Below are positions 18,094 to 27,123 of a DNA stretch of 41,310 nucleotides, in pieces. Within the stretch, counting starts at the first letter, position 1. Each line of letters opens with the position of its first letter. A program made the translations under genes and the position numbers. Source of the DNA: Clostridia bacterium (GTDB taxonomy: Bacteria > Bacillota > Clostridia > TANB77 > CAG-508); the NCBI GenBank assembly GCA_022796855.1, contig JAAWJM010000005.1, positions 1-41,310 on the forward strand. The letters run 5' to 3'. Under the pieces are notes generated by a model that was not told where the DNA came from, did no database searches, and saw only the letters and a program-made list of their open reading frames with translations.

Positions 18094-21000
18094 ATGAAAC
18101 TTAAAAAATTAATTGGACTATTTATGGTAGTGACATTTATTGTAATGGCAACCTTAACCATCAATGTGAATAACACATATGCAGCAGCTGATAGCTATGT
18201 ATTAGGCTTAACCAATGTAAGAGAGCCACAAAATGGAAAAGGTGGAGCAGCATATGGTTTTGGAGGATTAAAATCAAACGGAATGCCAACAAAAAAAATA
18301 TGGAAAATTGTATCTTATCCAAGTGAAGGAAATTACACCATTTCCTATGCAAATGCATTTTACTGTTTAAAAGCAGAATATGGTTTCATGCTACAAGCAG
18401 ATAATGCAGATGTAACGAGAGTGCAAAAAACATATAATTTAAAATATGATATGAAATCGCAAAAAGATACGGTATTAGCACGCTTACAAGCAATCGATGT
18501 ATTCAAGACTGACCCGTCAGCCTATAATAAAGTAATGTGGCTATTAGATAACATGTATTTGCCAAAGAAAAGCACACAAGCTGACAAAATAGCATTATTT
18601 ATCAATGCAGATATTATAGACAATGCAAATGAGTTACAATATGCAAGCATTACCGATGATGATATTGAAGTAATTCAACAAATGGTAATTTGGTATTTTA
18701 CAAACAATAATAACAGTAACTACAATGCAGAAACCTTACCAGAATTATTATTTAACAATTGGACCAATAATGATAGTGGATATAATACCTTCTCAGATTT
18801 ATATGATACAGAGGATAGAGAGTCTGGAAGATTTCGCCAAGAAGAATGTGAATTATTATATCGTTACTTCCTAACAGAAGCAAAAAAACAAGGAAACTAT
18901 GTATCAAAAGATGCGGTAACACCATTAACCTTTGATAAAGCAAGAGTACAAACGACACCAGATAACAATGGAAATTATATTGTAGGACCTTACCGAATTA
19001 ATCGAAATTCAGATCTTGCCTATACAACAACTACATTAGGATTTTCTGGTGCAAGTTATACCTTATTAGATGCAAACAAAAATCCAGTAGCCAATAATCA
19101 AATTTCGTTAAACCAAGATTTTTATGTAAGAGTACCAGAAAGCGAAGCAGGAAAAACACTTCGATTTGATATGAATATAAGCTACCAAAGAACATCAGCA
19201 TATTATTACACCAAAGGTACCCCAAATACATTACATACCGATGACCAACCAGTTGTATTAGTAGAAAAAGGACCACAAACCTATACGGCTTCAGATAGCA
19301 TCAAAATACCAACACCGTTACCATTTGACTTAAGTTTAAGAAAATTTATTAGTGAAGTAGATGGAAAAGTACCAACCATAAGTCGTGAACCAGAAGTTGT
19401 AGTAACCGACCTAAAAGCAGGAAGAAAAACGACAGCAACCTACAACCACACAAAAGCACCATTAGAAGTAAATGAAGGTTCTATTATTACCTACACCATA
19501 CGAGTATATAATGAAGGAAAAAAGGACGGATATGCAACAGAAATTACCGACCATTTACCACCAGAACTAGAATTCTTACCAAACGATAGTGTTAATAAAT
19601 CCTATGGTTGGAGTTACGACCCAAGTGATAAAACGAATCGAACCATAAAAACGAGTTACCTATCGAAGGCAAATGGAGAAAAGAATCTAATTACTGCTTA
19701 TGATGGAGGAGATACCCTACAATATAAAGAGTTAAAAGTAAGATGTAAATTAAAAGTAACTTCCCAGGAAGGAAAACGAATTGTCAATATTGCCGATATT
19801 ACCGCATTTACGGATAAAGACGGAAATACAATAACCGACCGTGACTCACAAGCAAAAAATGTAAACCTACCAAACGATAATTCATTACCAGGATATAAAC
19901 AAACCGAAATCAACCGTAAAGACCCATATATTCCGGGGCAACAAGACGATGACGACTTCGATAGTGTCTACATTAAAGTAAAACCATTTGACTTATCATT
20001 AAGAAAATTTATAAGTAGCATCAATGGAGAAGCACCAAAAACAAGCCGTGAACCAATAGTAGATATAACAGGATTAAAAGCTGGAACCTCAACAACCGCT
20101 ATTTATAACCATCCAAAAGCACCACTATCGGTAGAAATTGGAGACATTGTTACCTACACCATACGAGTATACAATGAAGGACAAAAGGATGGATATGTAA
20201 ATGAAATTACAGACCACCTACCAGCACAATTAGAATTTTTACCAGAAGATGAAGAAAACATTGCTAATGGTTGGTATTATGATGAAAACGATACTACTTT
20301 AAGAACCATCAAAACAGCACATTTATCAAAAGAGGTAGATAGTGATAACCTAATAAAAGCATTTAATGGAAACAACTTAGATTACAAAGAAGTAAAAGTA
20401 AAATGTAAGGTAATTGCACCACCAACCTTTGAAAAACGAATTGTTAACATTGCCGATATTACCAAATTTAGTGATAAATATGGAAACCCAGTCACCGACC
20501 GTGACTCTGGGGGAGCAAATGTGCAATTACCACCAGATGAAAACTTACCAAACTACAAACTAGATGAAATTAACAGAGGGGATAAATATATTCCAGGACA
20601 GCAAGATGATGATGACTTTGATAGTGTAAGAATTATCTACTTTGACCTAAGTTTAAGAAAATTCATCACAGCAGTGAATGGAAAAGTGCCAGATGTAAGT
20701 AGAGAGCCAGTAGTAGACATTACTGGATTACAAAACAAAACTACAACCACAGCTACCTACAATCATCCAAAAGCACCACTTACCGTAAGAGTAGGAGATA
20801 TTGTTACCTATACCATAAGAGTATATAACGAAGGACCAAAAGATGGATATGCATCCGAAATTACAGACCACTTACCAGCACATTTAGAATTCTTACCAGA
20901 GGACGAAGAAAACAAACAAAAAGGATGGGTATATGACGAAACCGATAAAACCCATAGAACCATCAAAACCGATTACCTATCCAAAGAAAAAAGTGAAAAG

Positions 21001-22533
21001 AACCTAATAAAAGCTTTTGACGGAAATACCTTATCGTATAAAGAAATTAGTGTAAATTGTAAAGTCGTAACTAGCGACCCAAAATACAGTGACCGAATTG
21101 TCAACATTGCAGAAATCACCAAATTTACCGATAAAGACGGACACGAAGTAAAAGACGTAGATTCAAGCGAAGACAATGTAAAACTACCAGAAGACGACAA
21201 ACTACCAAACTACAAACAAGATGAAATCGACAGAGGAGACAAATACATCCCAGGACAGGAAGATGATGACGATTTCGATAGTGTTGTTATTGAATACTTC
21301 GATTTAGCACTAAGAAAATTCATCACCAAAGTAAACACACTAGACTATAACAACCGTTACCCAAGTTTAAGTATGGGAGAAGACGGAAACATCAAATACG
21401 ACCACACCAAAGAACCAGTACTAGTAGCAAATGGAAACATTGTCACCTATACCATAAGAATCTACAACGAAGGAACCATGGCAGGATACGCAAGTGAAGT
21501 AACCGATGACTTACCAGAAGGATTAGTATTCTTACCAGAAAACGAAACCAATAAAGAATACCGTTGGAAAATGATAGATGAAGATGGAAACGAAACTGAC
21601 AAAGTAGAAGAAGCTAAAAAAATTACCACCGATTATCTATCCAAAGACCAAGAAAAAGAAGAAGGAGCAAACTTACTAAAAGGATTTAACAAAAAAGCTG
21701 GACTTAGTGACACCAATCCAGACCATAGAGATGTCAAAATCGCCTTCAAAGTAACTGAGCCAAACACATCCGACCGAATTCTAATAAACACAGCTGAAAT
21801 CTCAGAAGACACCGACGAAGAAGGAGATCCAGTCGATGATGTAGACTCAACCCCAGGAAACGAAGACCCAGACGAAGACGACATCGATATTGAAAAAGTA
21901 AGAGTAAAATACTTCGACTTAGCCCTTAAAAAATGGGTAAGCCAAGCCATTGTAAAAGAACAAGGAAAAGATGAAGTAATTACTGAAACTGGACACACTG
22001 GAGATGAAAACCCAGAACCAGTAGTAAAAGTAGATCTAAAAGCAAAAGACATAAACAAAGTAACCGTCAAATTCCGTTACAAAATAAAAGTAACCAACGA
22101 AGGGGAAATTGAAGGATATGTAAAAGAAATTAAAGACTACATTCCAGATGGACTAAGATTTAACCAAGCAGACAACCCAAAATGGACACAGCTTAGCGAA
22201 AAAGAAGTGGTAACTGACCAATGTAAAGACTTATTATTAAAACCAGGAGAAAGTACCACAGTGGAAATCGTCCTAACATGGGAAAATAGTGGAGACAACT
22301 TAGGGTTAAAAGTAAACTGGGCAGAAATTAGCAAAGACTACAATGAATACGAAGATACCCCAGATATTGACTCAACACCAAACAACAAAAAGCCAGGCGA
22401 AGACGACATCGACCAAGCACCAGTCATACTAGCCATCAAAACAGGAGAGTTAAGAATTTACTTTACCTTAGCAGGAATTATTTTAGTAACATTAGCTGGA
22501 GGAATTATCTTAATTAAGAAATTTGTACTATAA
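18094..22533 (+). CDS. Large thioester/isopeptide-type surface adhesin
   Basis: 1479 residues with a signal peptide (1-31, ending NTYAAA). Residues 32-260 resemble a TED-type thioester adhesin domain: a Cys in NAFYCLKAEYG and a Gln in VIQQMVIWYF are spaced like the Cys-Gln pair that forms the thioester in that family. Then come five tandem modules starting FDLSLRKFI, FDLALRKFI or FDLALKKWV at nucleotides 19324, 19987, 20641, 21298 and 21913, about 205-221 residues apart. Each has YTIRVYNEG, ITDHLP and RIVNIADI, a pattern fitting Lys-Asn isopeptide (DUF11-like) folds; acidic PGQQDDDDFDSV linkers separate them. The end is a TG-spaced membrane helix with a KKF tail and no LPxTG. Likely a stalk-like cell-surface protein. 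Ligand unknown. Confidence 0.85.
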   Translation: MKLKKLIGLFMVVTFIVMATLTINVNNTYAAADSYVLGLTNVREPQNGKGGAAYGFGGLKSNGMPTKKIWKIVSYPSEGNYTISYANAFYCLKAEYGFMLQADNADVTRVQKTYNLKYDMKSQKDTVLARLQAIDVFKTDPSAYNKVMWLLDNMYLPKKSTQADKIALFINADIIDNANELQYASITDDDIEVIQQMVIWYFTNNNNSNYNAETLPELLFNNWTNNDSGYNTFSDLYDTEDRESGRFRQEECELLYRYFLTEAKKQGNYVSKDAVTPLTFDKARVQTTPDNNGNYIVGPYRINRNSDLAYTTTTLGFSGASYTLLDANKNPVANNQISLNQDFYVRVPESEAGKTLRFDMNISYQRTSAYYYTKGTPNTLHTDDQPVVLVEKGPQTYTASDSIKIPTPLPFDLSLRKFISEVDGKVPTISREPEVVVTDLKAGRKTTATYNHTKAPLEVNEGSIITYTIRVYNEGKKDGYATEITDHLPPELEFLPNDSVNKSYGWSYDPSDKTNRTIKTSYLSKANGEKNLITAYDGGDTLQYKELKVRCKLKVTSQEGKRIVNIADITAFTDKDGNTITDRDSQAKNVNLPNDNSLPGYKQTEINRKDPYIPGQQDDDDFDSVYIKVKPFDLSLRKFISSINGEAPKTSREPIVDITGLKAGTSTTAIYNHPKAPLSVEIGDIVTYTIRVYNEGQKDGYVNEITDHLPAQLEFLPEDEENIANGWYYDENDTTLRTIKTAHLSKEVDSDNLIKAFNGNNLDYKEVKVKCKVIAPPTFEKRIVNIADITKFSDKYGNPVTDRDSGGANVQLPPDENLPNYKLDEINRGDKYIPGQQDDDDFDSVRIIYFDLSLRKFITAVNGKVPDVSREPVVDITGLQNKTTTTATYNHPKAPLTVRVGDIVTYTIRVYNEGPKDGYASEITDHLPAHLEFLPEDEENKQKGWVYDETDKTHRTIKTDYLSKEKSEKNLIKAFDGNTLSYKEISVNCKVVTSDPKYSDRIVNIAEITKFTDKDGHEVKDVDSSEDNVKLPEDDKLPNYKQDEIDRGDKYIPGQEDDDDFDSVVIEYFDLALRKFITKVNTLDYNNRYPSLSMGEDGNIKYDHTKEPVLVANGNIVTYTIRIYNEGTMAGYASEVTDDLPEGLVFLPENETNKEYRWKMIDEDGNETDKVEEAKKITTDYLSKDQEKEEGANLLKGFNKKAGLSDTNPDHRDVKIAFKVTEPNTSDRILINTAEISEDTDEEGDPVDDVDSTPGNEDPDEDDIDIEKVRVKYFDLALKKWVSQAIVKEQGKDEVITETGHTGDENPEPVVKVDLKAKDINKVTVKFRYKIKVTNEGEIEGYVKEIKDYIPDGLRFNQADNPKWTQLSEKEVVTDQCKDLLLKPGESTTVEIVLTWENSGDNLGLKVNWAEISKDYNEYEDTPDIDSTPNNKKPGEDDIDQAPVILAIKTGELRIYFTLAGIILVTLAGGIILIKKFVL

Positions 22534-22537
22534 AAAT

Positions 22538-22569
22538 AAATAGAGAATAGCAAACGCTATTCTCTATTT
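22538..22569. terminator. Terminator after the adhesin gene
   Basis: A 14-bp perfect stem AAATAGAGAATAGC/GCTATTCTCTATTT with an AAAC loop, five bases after the stop. It sits between convergent genes. Confidence 0.8.
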
Positions 22570-22570
22570 C

Positions 22571-22608
22571 ACGTTGCAGGAGCGACTAGTAGTCGCCCCT
22601 ACGACGTT
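22571..22608 (-). repeat. Family A repeat, copy 5, overlapping the glycosyltransferase 3' end
   Basis: The minus strand reads ACGTCGTAGGGGCGACTACT followed by AGTCGCTCCTGCAACGT: the GTAGGGG head with a CGACTA/TAGTCG palindrome, bounded by ACGT at both ends. It supplies the last six codons (RRRGDY) and the TAG stop of the gene at 22586. Confidence 0.8.
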
Positions 22609-23950
22609 CCTCATACCAATTTGTAACATATTCTAATCCAATACCGCCTACCAAAATAACAGCAATTTGTGGGTTATAATAATATCTTGCATTTACTTCA
22701 ATTAACAAATATACCCCAAAATAAACGAGCAAATTAATCATAAAAAACAAATCAATATGAGGATATAGAGGATTGGTAAACTGTGATTTTTCTACATTTT
22801 TTCGTCTTATTTGTACTAGAATACCAATAAATGCTAAACAAATTACCAATAGATTAATCACTTTCATGTAATTCATAACAATTCCCATCATGTTATTGGA
22901 AATCTTAGAGGTATGACTTTCATTAAAATTAAATTCCAAATCACTATATAACCATTGAATTTGAAGTTTATGATAGAATAGTCCAGGAATTCGTTTAACA
23001 TCCGTAATCCTTTCAAACAAAACCTCTTTTTCCTTTTCGAGCGAATCTCCATATTGATCATCTGCTGGATTATTTTTTCCATTATACTCGTAATTAAAGC
23101 CAAGCAAAAACTTCCAGTACGAATTGGTATTCTTCAATCCAATCTCACTAACTCCTGATTTTATGAATGCAAAAGAAGCTAGATTAGTAATTAGCAGTGC
23201 AGAAACTACAACAATAGCAGTATTTTTAAAAATCAGTTTAACATCTTTTAAGGTAAACACATAATAAAGAAAAATGGTAAGCAAATACACAATTCCTTCA
23301 GGACGTTCAATATTTCCAAGACCAATCAAAATCCCAGCAATCAATAAATGGATCCAGTTATATTTCTTATGAAACAAGAAATATATTCCCATTAAAGTAA
23401 GCATTAACGATAATGGTTGGTTACTAAGTGTCATATTTAAATAAATCGGATACAGTGAAATACTATAAATCAAACTCATCATACGAGAAGAATTTTCGCT
23501 TACCACCTTTTTTAATAACAAATACACAAAAAGCACAATCACAGAAGAATATACACAATTTAAAATCTTTAAAAACAGCACATCATTCCAAATTCTTAGC
23601 ATAAGAGCTTGGTAAAACACATGACCTAATTGGTATCCCCAGTTTGAAAAATAAAACGATTTTCCAAACGAAAAATCCCCATGAATAACACTAATCGCAG
23701 CATCATACATGATATAATAATCCGATTGAATTGGAATTTCTACCAATAAAATAGCAACGATTCGAGTGATGAATGAAAACAAAAACAAGAAAAGAGGAAA
23801 ATTTTTAATAGGTACTTTCTTTGTAAACAAAAATACTAACAAAAAAGACAAAACAGACAGTAACAATCCATTTTCTAACGTGGCAATACTAATCATCACA
23901 CCAACTACAAACAAGCAAACATACCAAACCAATTTCGTAAGCTTTTCCAT
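22586..23950 (-). CDS. Polytopic membrane glycosyltransferase (GT39/ArnT-like)
   Basis: 454 residues with about ten to twelve hydrophobic segments. After the second or third helix comes an extracytoplasmic loop IPIQSDYYIMYDAAISV, resembling the acidic catalytic loop of GT39/PMT-like enzymes that use lipid-linked sugars. Other marks are GNIERPEGIVYLL and a late NARYYYNPQIAVILV segment. It could decorate cell-envelope glycans or surface proteins such as the adjacent adhesin; that is inference. Starts at ATG 23950 with a GGGAGG site. Its C-terminus is encoded by a family A repeat, suggesting a replaced or extended end. Confidence 0.75.
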   Translation of the reverse strand: MEKLTKLVWYVCLFVVGVMISIATLENGLLLSVLSFLLVFLFTKKVPIKNFPLFLFLFSFITRIVAILLVEIPIQSDYYIMYDAAISVIHGDFSFGKSFYFSNWGYQLGHVFYQALMLRIWNDVLFLKILNCVYSSVIVLFVYLLLKKVVSENSSRMMSLIYSISLYPIYLNMTLSNQPLSLMLTLMGIYFLFHKKYNWIHLLIAGILIGLGNIERPEGIVYLLTIFLYYVFTLKDVKLIFKNTAIVVVSALLITNLASFAFIKSGVSEIGLKNTNSYWKFLLGFNYEYNGKNNPADDQYGDSLEKEKEVLFERITDVKRIPGLFYHKLQIQWLYSDLEFNFNESHTSKISNNMMGIVMNYMKVINLLVICLAFIGILVQIRRKNVEKSQFTNPLYPHIDLFFMINLLVYFGVYLLIEVNARYYYNPQIAVILVGGIGLEYVTNWYEERRRGDY

Positions 23951-24050
23951 AAATTACCTCCCAGTTTTCAAAAATCTTTTTCGACACCTACTGTAACATA
24001 GATTATTTTTAACGTCAAGAAAAGAAAAGACAAAATCATTTCACAAAATG

Positions 24051-24079
24051 TTTACAAGCAAAAAAGCTTATGGTATAAT
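24051..24079 (+). promoter_or_regulatory. Promoter of the Ig-like membrane protein gene
   Basis: TTTACA (24051-24056), a 17-base spacer and TATAAT (24074-24079), 25 bases before the ATG at 24105. Confidence 0.7.
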
Positions 24080-24104
24080 CTTTTTTGAAAGAAGAGGTGT
24101 ACAT

Positions 24105-25022
24105 ATGAATCAAATATTGCAAACAGAAAATAAGCCAAAAGGTCCAATTGAGATAAAGAAAATCGTGCGATTTTTTGCTGTTGTTATGATTTTATTTGGA
24201 GCCATACTAATTGTAGGAGGTTCATATGCTATGTTTACCGGAGCAAAAGAAGAAACCAAACAAGGAGAACAAGCATCTGTTCCAGATGTAACCATAACAA
24301 AAGAACAAGAAAATCTTGCCATTAAAATAAACCATACAAAACCAATTACTAGTGTTACCTATCATTGGAATGAAGAAGCAGAGCAAACAATCGAAACCCA
24401 TAATAGTTTAACTGTCTCAGATATTATTAGTATGCCATTTGGTAATAACAAACTATATATAGCGGTTACCGACCAAGAAGGAAAAGAGACCACTTATGAA
24501 AAAGAATATGTTTCTGATGGAAATGGTAGACCAGTAATTGAATTATTATTAACCAAGGAAAACAAAATACGAATTAAAGCACAAGATGCAAAAGGACTTA
24601 AATATATTCGTTATACATGGAACAGTGGAAATTATGTAACAATAGAAGCTAATATAGAAGACTTAAAACTAATTGATGAACTAGCAGAAATTCCATTAGG
24701 ACAAAATACCTTACGAGTAGAAGCTGTTAATATTGATAACATGATTACCACAAAGGAACTTGAAGTAAAAGGAGTAAGAAGACCAACCGTTTCACTAAGA
24801 CAAGATGGAAAAAAATTAATCATCCATGTAGAAGATCACCAACAAATAAAAGTAGTAAACTTCGTATTAAACGGTCAAAAATACCAAATGAATATGGGCG
24901 AAGTAAAAGTAATTAACCATACAATCGATCTAATTCCAGGAGAAAACAGAATAGAACTAGTTGCAGAGAATATAGAAGGTGGCATTACAGAAGTAAACGG
25001 TAAATGCATTGTAGAAGAATAA
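24105..25022 (+). CDS. Membrane-anchored protein with Ig-like beta repeats, function unknown
   Basis: 305 residues, starting at ATG 24105 after GAAGAGGTG. A short cytoplasmic N-terminus is followed by one transmembrane helix (about 23-45, RFFAVVMILFGAILIVGG). Then come about three beta-sandwich-like repeats of some 75-85 residues, each with an SV/YI-x-Y/F-x-W/L-N-x-G strand pair and an N/GEN-x-I/L edge (ITSVTYHWNEEAEQT, LKYIRYTWNSGNYVT, IKVVNFVLNGQKYQM). The outside-facing architecture suggests a cell-envelope role. I do not recognise the specific family. Confidence 0.75.
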   Translation: MNQILQTENKPKGPIEIKKIVRFFAVVMILFGAILIVGGSYAMFTGAKEETKQGEQASVPDVTITKEQENLAIKINHTKPITSVTYHWNEEAEQTIETHNSLTVSDIISMPFGNNKLYIAVTDQEGKETTYEKEYVSDGNGRPVIELLLTKENKIRIKAQDAKGLKYIRYTWNSGNYVTIEANIEDLKLIDELAEIPLGQNTLRVEAVNIDNMITTKELEVKGVRRPTVSLRQDGKKLIIHVEDHQQIKVVNFVLNGQKYQMNMGEVKVINHTIDLIPGENRIELVAENIEGGITEVNGKCIVEE

Positions 25023-25031
25023 AACCAAAAA

Positions 25032-25065
25032 AGAGAAGGTAATCACAAAAGCCTTCTCTATTATG
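25032..25065 (+). terminator. Possible weak terminator
   Basis: AGAGAAGG and CCTTCTCT form an 8-bp stem with a 12-nt loop. No clean T-run follows, so it may be an attenuator within the unit leading to the CmpB-like gene. Confidence 0.45.
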
Positions 25066-25088
25066 CTTTAAAAAAGGAATGAAACAAT

Positions 25089-25865
25089 ATGGACAATATC
25101 CTAATTATAAAAATGATTGCCTATTTCATCATCTATTCGTTCTTTGGATGGGTAATGGAATCTGTATTAAAAACATACTTACAAAAAAAGCCAGTCAATA
25201 GCGGGTTTTTATATGGACCCTTTTGCCCAATCTACGGATTTGGAGCTACTTTTATGCTATTATTTTTACAAGGCTATAGAAGAAATCCCATCTTATTATT
25301 TATTATTGCATTTTTTACCATGTCTTTATGGGAGTATATAGTAGGTTGGCTACTAGAAAAAATATTTCACACAAAATACTGGGATTATACGGAGAACAAA
25401 TTTAATATAAAAGGAAGAGTTTGCTTACTAAATTCTTTGTTTTGGGGATTTCTAGGAGTGATCTTTATTTGTTACCTTCATCCATTTCTAGCAAGTCAAA
25501 TTGACCGAATTCCGAGCCATATTTTAATGTTTAATGTTATCATGGTGAGCCTTGCTATTTTGATAGATACCATTGTTAGTGTCGTTAAAGTAAGCAATAT
25601 CAAAGGCAGACTAGAAAAATTAAAAGAACTTACCGAAACCATAAAAGAAAAACTCGAAGAACTAGAAAAGAAACAAGTCAATAAAGAAAGTCTACAAGCA
25701 GTAATTGAAGAATTAAAATACAAACAAACCATATTAAAACGAAAACTAATACGTCAAACCAATCATTTAAAAAAAGCATTTCCAACAATGAAATCCGAGG
25801 CCATTGAAAAGATAAACGAATTTTTAAAAGAGAAAAAAGAAAGTATTAGAAAAGGAAAAGATTAA
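25089..25865 (+). CDS. CmpB-type putative ABC-transporter membrane protein with coiled-coil tail
   Basis: 258 residues. The N-terminal 155 residues contain four or five membrane segments with the pattern YSFFGWVMESVLKTY, VNSGFLYGPFCPIYGFGA, EYIVGWLLEKIFHTKYWDY and GRVCLLNSLFWGFLG. These are diagnostic of the ABC_trans_CmpB family (PF06541), common in Clostridia and of uncertain function. The remaining 100 residues are a highly charged coiled coil. The stop is 11 bases before the GGDEF gene, so the two are likely co-transcribed. Confidence 0.85.
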   Translation: MDNILIIKMIAYFIIYSFFGWVMESVLKTYLQKKPVNSGFLYGPFCPIYGFGATFMLLFLQGYRRNPILLFIIAFFTMSLWEYIVGWLLEKIFHTKYWDYTENKFNIKGRVCLLNSLFWGFLGVIFICYLHPFLASQIDRIPSHILMFNVIMVSLAILIDTIVSVVKVSNIKGRLEKLKELTETIKEKLEELEKKQVNKESLQAVIEELKYKQTILKRKLIRQTNHLKKAFPTMKSEAIEKINEFLKEKKESIRKGKD

Positions 25866-25876
25866 AGGAGAAACTT

Positions 25877-26803
25877 ATGGTACAAGAAATTTATATTATT
25901 GATGATAATGAAGAATTAACCAAAAACATGAAACAAATCTTTGAAAAAGAAAAAGAATATAAATTTAAAAATGTAAAAACACAAGATATTGATATTGCTC
26001 TTAAAAGTATCCCTTCTCTTATTATGATTCATGAAGAAGGAATTAAGAAAGATATCTTTGAATTATGTACTCAAATTAGAGAAGATGAAGACAACAGCAT
26101 TACCCCCATTATTGTATTAGGAAATACGTGGGAAAAAGAACATCGTATTTCGATTTTAAAATTAAATGTAGCCTATTATATCGTAAAACCAATTGATCAA
26201 GATTATATATACTACACCATTAAAAATCTAGTAAGATTAATGTATATGAATAGACGAGTAAGCCCTTTAACAGGACTTCCGGGAAATGTACAAATACAAA
26301 CAGAAATAAAAAAACGTTTGTTAAAAAAAGAAAAATTTGCAGTCATCTATGTAGATTTAGACAATTTTAAATCGTATAACGATTTATATGGTTTTAGCAA
26401 AGGAGACGAAATCATCAAATTTACAGCAAGAACCATTAGTAGAAACATTCACAATAGCGACTGTGAAAATAGTTTTGTCGGACACATTGGTGGAGATGAC
26501 TTTATTGCCCTTGTTTCCAATACCGATTATGAAAAAATTTGTAAAAACATCATCCATGAATTTGATGAAAATGTACTAACCTATTTTTCAAAAGAAGATG
26601 CCCAAAGAGGATATGTAGAAGTAGCAAACCGAAGAGGAATTATTGAACAATTCCCATTAACCTCTATTTCGATTGGCGTTGTTGAAGTGGAGGAAAACCG
26701 ATTCCATAATACACTAGAAATTGGAGAAGTGGGAGCACAAGTAAAACATTTAGCCAAAATTACAGTAGGAAGCAGTTATGTCATTAATAGAAGAAATGAT
26801 TAA
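25877..26803 (+). CDS. Receiver-like plus GGDEF-domain protein
   Basis: 308 residues. Residues 1-125 look like a response-regulator receiver (IYIIDDNEELTKN; YYIVKPIDQDYIYYTI). The phospho-acceptor position reads LIMIHEEG, so the usual Asp appears lost. Residues 130-308 are a GGDEF domain: SPLTGLPGN, YVDLDNFKSYNDLYGFSKGD and the signature HIGGDDF. No RxxD I-site precedes the signature. It may synthesise c-di-GMP or be a regulatory relic; GGDDF departs from the canonical GGDEF/GGEEF. ATG 25877 with AAAGGAG. Confidence 0.82.
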   Translation: MVQEIYIIDDNEELTKNMKQIFEKEKEYKFKNVKTQDIDIALKSIPSLIMIHEEGIKKDIFELCTQIREDEDNSITPIIVLGNTWEKEHRISILKLNVAYYIVKPIDQDYIYYTIKNLVRLMYMNRRVSPLTGLPGNVQIQTEIKKRLLKKEKFAVIYVDLDNFKSYNDLYGFSKGDEIIKFTARTISRNIHNSDCENSFVGHIGGDDFIALVSNTDYEKICKNIIHEFDENVLTYFSKEDAQRGYVEVANRRGIIEQFPLTSISIGVVEVEENRFHNTLEIGEVGAQVKHLAKITVGSSYVINRRND

Positions 26804-26838
26804 AAAGTGTATCGATAGAAACAGTAAAGAATAGTAAG

Positions 26839-26867
26839 AAAACTGTCCCTTTTAAGACAGTTTTTTT
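26839..26867 (+). terminator. Terminator after the GGDEF gene
   Basis: A 9-bp stem AAAACTGTC/GACAGTTTT with an 8-nt loop, followed by a run of T. Confidence 0.85.
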
Positions 26868-26938
26868 AATTCTATTTTAAACAATCCCTGTTCTTTACGA
26901 TTAAAAAAGAAAGAGGGCAAAAAAATCGCAAAATCCTA

Positions 26939-26967
26939 TTGCGAAAATGAAAGTTTCATTATATAAT
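26939..26967 (+). promoter_or_regulatory. Promoter of the SRP RNA
   Basis: TTGCGA (26939-26944), a 17-base spacer and TATAAT (26962-26967). Transcription would begin around 26974. Confidence 0.7.
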
Positions 26968-26981
26968 AGCAAAAGTACGAA

Positions 26982-27106
26982 GCTCTTATACTTGTATGGA
27001 GAACAACTCTGATAAAAAGCTATGAACCTTGTCAGGTCGGAAACGAAGCAGCAATCAGTAGTGGATTATGTGGAAGTTGTTTTCCATAGAGGTATAAGAA
27101 TTTTTT
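26982..27106 (+). ncRNA. ffs: Signal recognition particle RNA, small bacterial type
   Basis: The domain IV core is visible: GTCAGGTCGGAAACGAAGCA, then GC, with a GGAA tetraloop and the ACGAAGCAGC asymmetric side. The flanks pair over a long rod: CTTATAC with GTATAAG, and TATGGA-GAACAAC with GTTGTTTTCCATA. A T-run at 27101 closes the transcript. Location directly upstream of dnaX is the classic synteny in Bacillota. End points are approximate. Confidence 0.9.
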
Positions 27107-27123
27107 AAAAGAGGTGAAACAAA

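Noticed and set aside
22400..22533. LPxTG sortase anchor in the adhesin
   Set aside because: No LPxTG-like motif before the terminal helix; only a TG several residues upstream.
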